Source: Chloroflexi bacterium AL-N1
GTDB lineage: Bacteria; Chloroflexota; Chloroflexia; Chloroflexales; Roseiflexaceae
DNA: 51,157 bases
NCBI GenBank assembly: GCA_013122435.1
Contig: WYDT01000049.1
Location: forward strand, 1 to 51,157
Reading direction: 5' to 3'
Part shown: in pieces, positions 50,966 to 51,157 of the stretch
Layout: each line of letters opens with the position of its first letter
Numbering within the stretch: position 1 is the first letter of the stretch
Position numbers and translations under genes: made by a program
The notes under the pieces: generated by a model
The model's input: the letters and a program-made list of their open reading frames with translations, nothing else
What the model was told of the DNA's origin: nothing
Database searches by the model: none

Positions 50966-51157
50966 ATGACGACTTCTTTCTCCACGCGAACAATATGCTG
51001 CAAAGTGCAGGTTGCTGACGCGGTTGACGCGGCGCTGCGCGTTACGCAGCGGGCGTTTAACCAGGCCGCCACCTATTGCGCGTCGGTCGCGTGGGACCAG
51101 CGTGTGACGAACAAAAACACCCTGCACAAACTGGTGTATGGCCCAACACGGGCGACC
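50966..51157 (+). CDS. tnpB: TnpB-family RNA-guided nuclease/transposase-associated protein, 5' part
   Basis: The frame from ATG 50966 is open to the window edge (64 codons). It reads CCKVQVADAVDAALRVTQR, then FNQAATYCASVAWDQR and NKNTLHKLVYGPTRAT, which is the usual N-terminus of IS605-type OrfB/TnpB proteins (strand, then helix with FN.AA.YC..VAW, then LHKLVYG). TnpB proteins are RNA-guided DNA nucleases that keep the element in the genome. Catalytic residues lie beyond the edge, so activity cannot be judged. No tnpA is seen upstream, so this is likely a tnpB-only (IS1341-type) element. Confidence 0.85.
   Translation, partial: MTTSFSTRTICCKVQVADAVDAALRVTQRAFNQAATYCASVAWDQRVTNKNTLHKLVYGPTRAT

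Overview
The window looks like a chromosomal piece of a member of the Chloroflexota, probably class Chloroflexia. This is an inference from gene content and style. The evidence is a DUF512 radical-SAM/PDZ gene directly ahead of der, lipoproteins with Thr-Pro-rich linkers, a gingipain-type (C25) protease, a RodZ/YajQ/RimO block, and a largely salvage-type thiamine operon behind a TPP riboswitch. Base composition looks balanced, coding is dense and strands switch often. There are no rRNA or tRNA genes, CRISPR arrays or prophages. The right edge cuts into a TnpB-type (IS200/IS605) gene, and the left edge may carry the last codons of a similar reading frame. The window may therefore be a contig broken at mobile-element copies.

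Layout. 1-934: no convincing gene; telomere-like G-rich heptamers, short repeats and a 23-bp inverted repeat. 935-3702: small membrane protein, cupin lipoprotein and divergent TetR regulator sharing a palindromic operator, then a lysozyme-like secreted protein. 3979-9922: DUF512 radical-SAM protein, Der GTPase, MsrA, an aminoglycoside-phosphotransferase-fold protein and an MFS exporter. 9923-11164: AT-rich stretch with adjacent perfect palindromes and a sulfotransferase-like gene. 11239-18073: C25 protease, glycoside-hydrolase-like protein, an orphan sugar-binding lipoprotein and a second phosphotransferase-fold protein.

18190-21635: thiamine operon (promoter, TPP riboswitch with terminator, a 35-codon Cys-containing ORF, thiE, thiM, tenA, thiD). 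ThiM and ThiD phosphorylate the salvaged thiazole and pyrimidine moieties, TenA recovers pyrimidine from degraded thiamine, and ThiE joins the two halves. 21675-31478: glycosylasparaginase-like hydrolase, DUF4397 secreted protein, thiol peroxidase, a CPA1 antiporter with TrkA_C domain, lysA, an orphan HyuA-type hydantoinase/oxoprolinase subunit and a TolB-like lipoprotein. 31624-38476: a response regulator with a degenerate receiver, a LarA-like protein coupled to a polyprenyl diphosphate synthase, a BlaI-type repressor, rimO, a YajQ-family gene and rodZ.

38934-45722: a frameshifted macro-domain gene, a patatin-like phospholipase, an aldehyde dehydrogenase paralogue that has lost all three key catalytic residues, a SirB1-type transglutaminase/TPR protein and a GAF-GAF-PAS histidine kinase. 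45766-51157: hisC, two cell-envelope proteins, an ECF sigma factor with a membrane-anchored partner behind a pair of identical palindromes, a secreted crystallin-like protein, and the tnpB fragment with its hairpin-rich left end.

The most unusual items are the apparently non-catalytic aldehyde dehydrogenase, the small Cys-bearing ORF under TPP-riboswitch control, the pseudo-receiver response regulator, the paired palindromes before the sigma-factor operon, and the telomere-like G-quadruplex motif near the left edge.
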